Assembly (NCBI GenBank): GCA_937951455.1
Contig: CALFBU010000092.1
Coordinates: 1-7,284 of the forward strand
Source: an uncultured Rhizobiaceae group bacterium
Lineage (GTDB): Bacteria; Pseudomonadota; Alphaproteobacteria; Rhizobiales; Rhizobiaceae
Length of the DNA stretch: 7,284 bases
Direction: 5' to 3'
This document shows, piece after piece, positions 6,635-7,284 of the stretch. Position 1 is the first letter of the stretch; every line of letters begins with the position of its first letter. The notes under the pieces are model-generated. The model did no database searches. It saw nothing but the letters and a program-made list of their open reading frames with translations, and had not been told where the DNA came from. The translations under genes were made by a program, and so were the position numbers.

Positions 6635-7284
6635 TTACTCGGCAGGCTCAGCTTCGGTTGGTCTGCCGGTTTCGTTTTTGGCGGCTGGTTTTGCAAATTG
6701 CGCAAGCAGATCCTGCTTCTTGGCTTCGGCCTTCTTGAAAGCTGCTTCCTTGACGGGACCGAAACCACGGATGTCGTCAGGAACCCGTGCGATTGCACTG
6801 GCAAAATGGCGGTTGCTTTCGTTTAAGCTGCCAAGCAAACCGATGATGGTCGTCTTGTAATCCTCAATCAAGGCTCGTTCCATTTTGCGTTCTGCTGAAT
6901 ATCCAAAGATGTCCAGTTTCGTACCGCGAAGATGTTTGTATTTTGCCAGCAGTCTGAATGATTTCATCATCCACGGACCGAAGGCGCGTTTGCGTGGGCG
7001 ACCGTTAGGCTTTTTGCCAAATCCAACGATGGGTGGTGCAAGATGATAATTAAGTTTGAAGTCACCATCAAAAGTTTCCGAGATTTGTTTTTCAAATTCG
7101 CCGTTTGTATAGAGGCGCGCAACTTCATATTCATCTTTGTAAGACATAAGCTTAAACAGATTGCGCGCAACAGCGTTGGTCAGATCGCGTGACTTGCCCA
7201 ATTTGCTTTCCGCAATTTCCACCTTGGAAATGAAATCACGATAGCTTTGTGCATATTTTGCATCCTGATAATCTTTCAGGTAAT
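6635..7284 (-). CDS. Indolepyruvate ferredoxin oxidoreductase, C-terminal part (partial, 5' end off window)
   Basis: The frame is open from the right edge to a TAA at 6637-6635, giving 215 C-terminal residues. The sequence matches, from memory, the C-terminal region of the long fused alphaproteobacterial indolepyruvate ferredoxin oxidoreductase (about 1,150 residues in total). Hallmarks, in residues of the visible fragment, are LTNAVARNLFKLMSYKDEYE (34-53), FKLNYHLAPP (75-84), GRPRKRAFGPWM (94-105), LRGTKLDIFGYSAERKMERA (118-137) and IRGFGPVKEA (171-180). The whole enzyme oxidatively decarboxylates aryl-pyruvates from aromatic amino acid breakdown, using thiamine diphosphate and iron-sulfur clusters in the cytosol. 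The catalytic domains are outside the window. The last 20 or so residues are an Ala/Lys/Glu-rich tail. A GTG at 7222 is not the start, because the frame continues upstream with family-like sequence (YQDAKYAQSYRDF). It is convergent with the RTX gene and probably unrelated to the polysaccharide genes. Confidence 0.9.
   Translation of the reverse strand, partial: YLKDYQDAKYAQSYRDFISKVEIAESKLGKSRDLTNAVARNLFKLMSYKDEYEVARLYTNGEFEKQISETFDGDFKLNYHLAPPIVGFGKKPNGRPRKRAFGPWMMKSFRLLAKYKHLRGTKLDIFGYSAERKMERALIEDYKTTIIGLLGSLNESNRHFASAIARVPDDIRGFGPVKEAAFKKAEAKKQDLLAQFAKPAAKNETGRPTEAEPAE

Overview
The window reads as a chromosomal segment of an alphaproteobacterium of moderate GC content, plausibly marine or rhizobial-like. 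This rests on the C-terminus of a long-form indolepyruvate ferredoxin oxidoreductase at the right edge, RTX modules typical of marine alphaproteobacteria, and the codon style. The species assignment is an inference from family recognition only.

Layout. (1) Positions 1-2620, minus strand: a two-gene operon. The first gene is a processive family-2 glycosyltransferase (1388-2620). Its stop overlaps the start (ATGA) of a long membrane-anchored protein (1-1391) that runs off the left edge. That protein has a degenerate receiver-like N-terminal domain, one membrane span and a long periplasmic coiled coil. (2) Positions 2621-2944: a divergent intergenic region with a recognisable plus-strand promoter and a small inverted repeat. 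(3) Positions 2945-4294, plus strand: a complete nucleotide-sugar dehydrogenase of the WbpO/TviB (UDP-HexNAc 6-dehydrogenase) type, followed by a strong intrinsic terminator. (4) Positions 4508-6589, plus strand: a 693-residue secreted RTX protein with a lectin-like beta-sandwich and four tandem modules of about 89 residues. (5) Positions 6635-7284, minus strand: the 3' end of the indolepyruvate ferredoxin oxidoreductase gene, convergent with the RTX gene and probably unrelated housekeeping sequence.

How the genes may work together. The dehydrogenase would make an acidic UDP-sugar. The inner-membrane glycosyltransferase would polymerise and translocate a glycan. The coiled-coil protein would act as the co-polymerase or periplasmic partner, as Alg44 does beside Alg8 in alginate synthesis. 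The RTX protein may be a calcium-dependent matrix protein that binds the product. The layout recalls alg8-alg44-algD, with two important differences: the dehydrogenase is of the N-acetylhexosamine type, and the partner protein carries a receiver-like domain where Alg44 has a c-di-GMP-binding PilZ domain. This points to an uncharacterised synthase-dependent acidic exopolysaccharide with a different mode of control. The outer-membrane export genes, if present, would lie beyond the left edge. No RNA genes, CRISPR arrays, insertion sequences or phage genes were seen.
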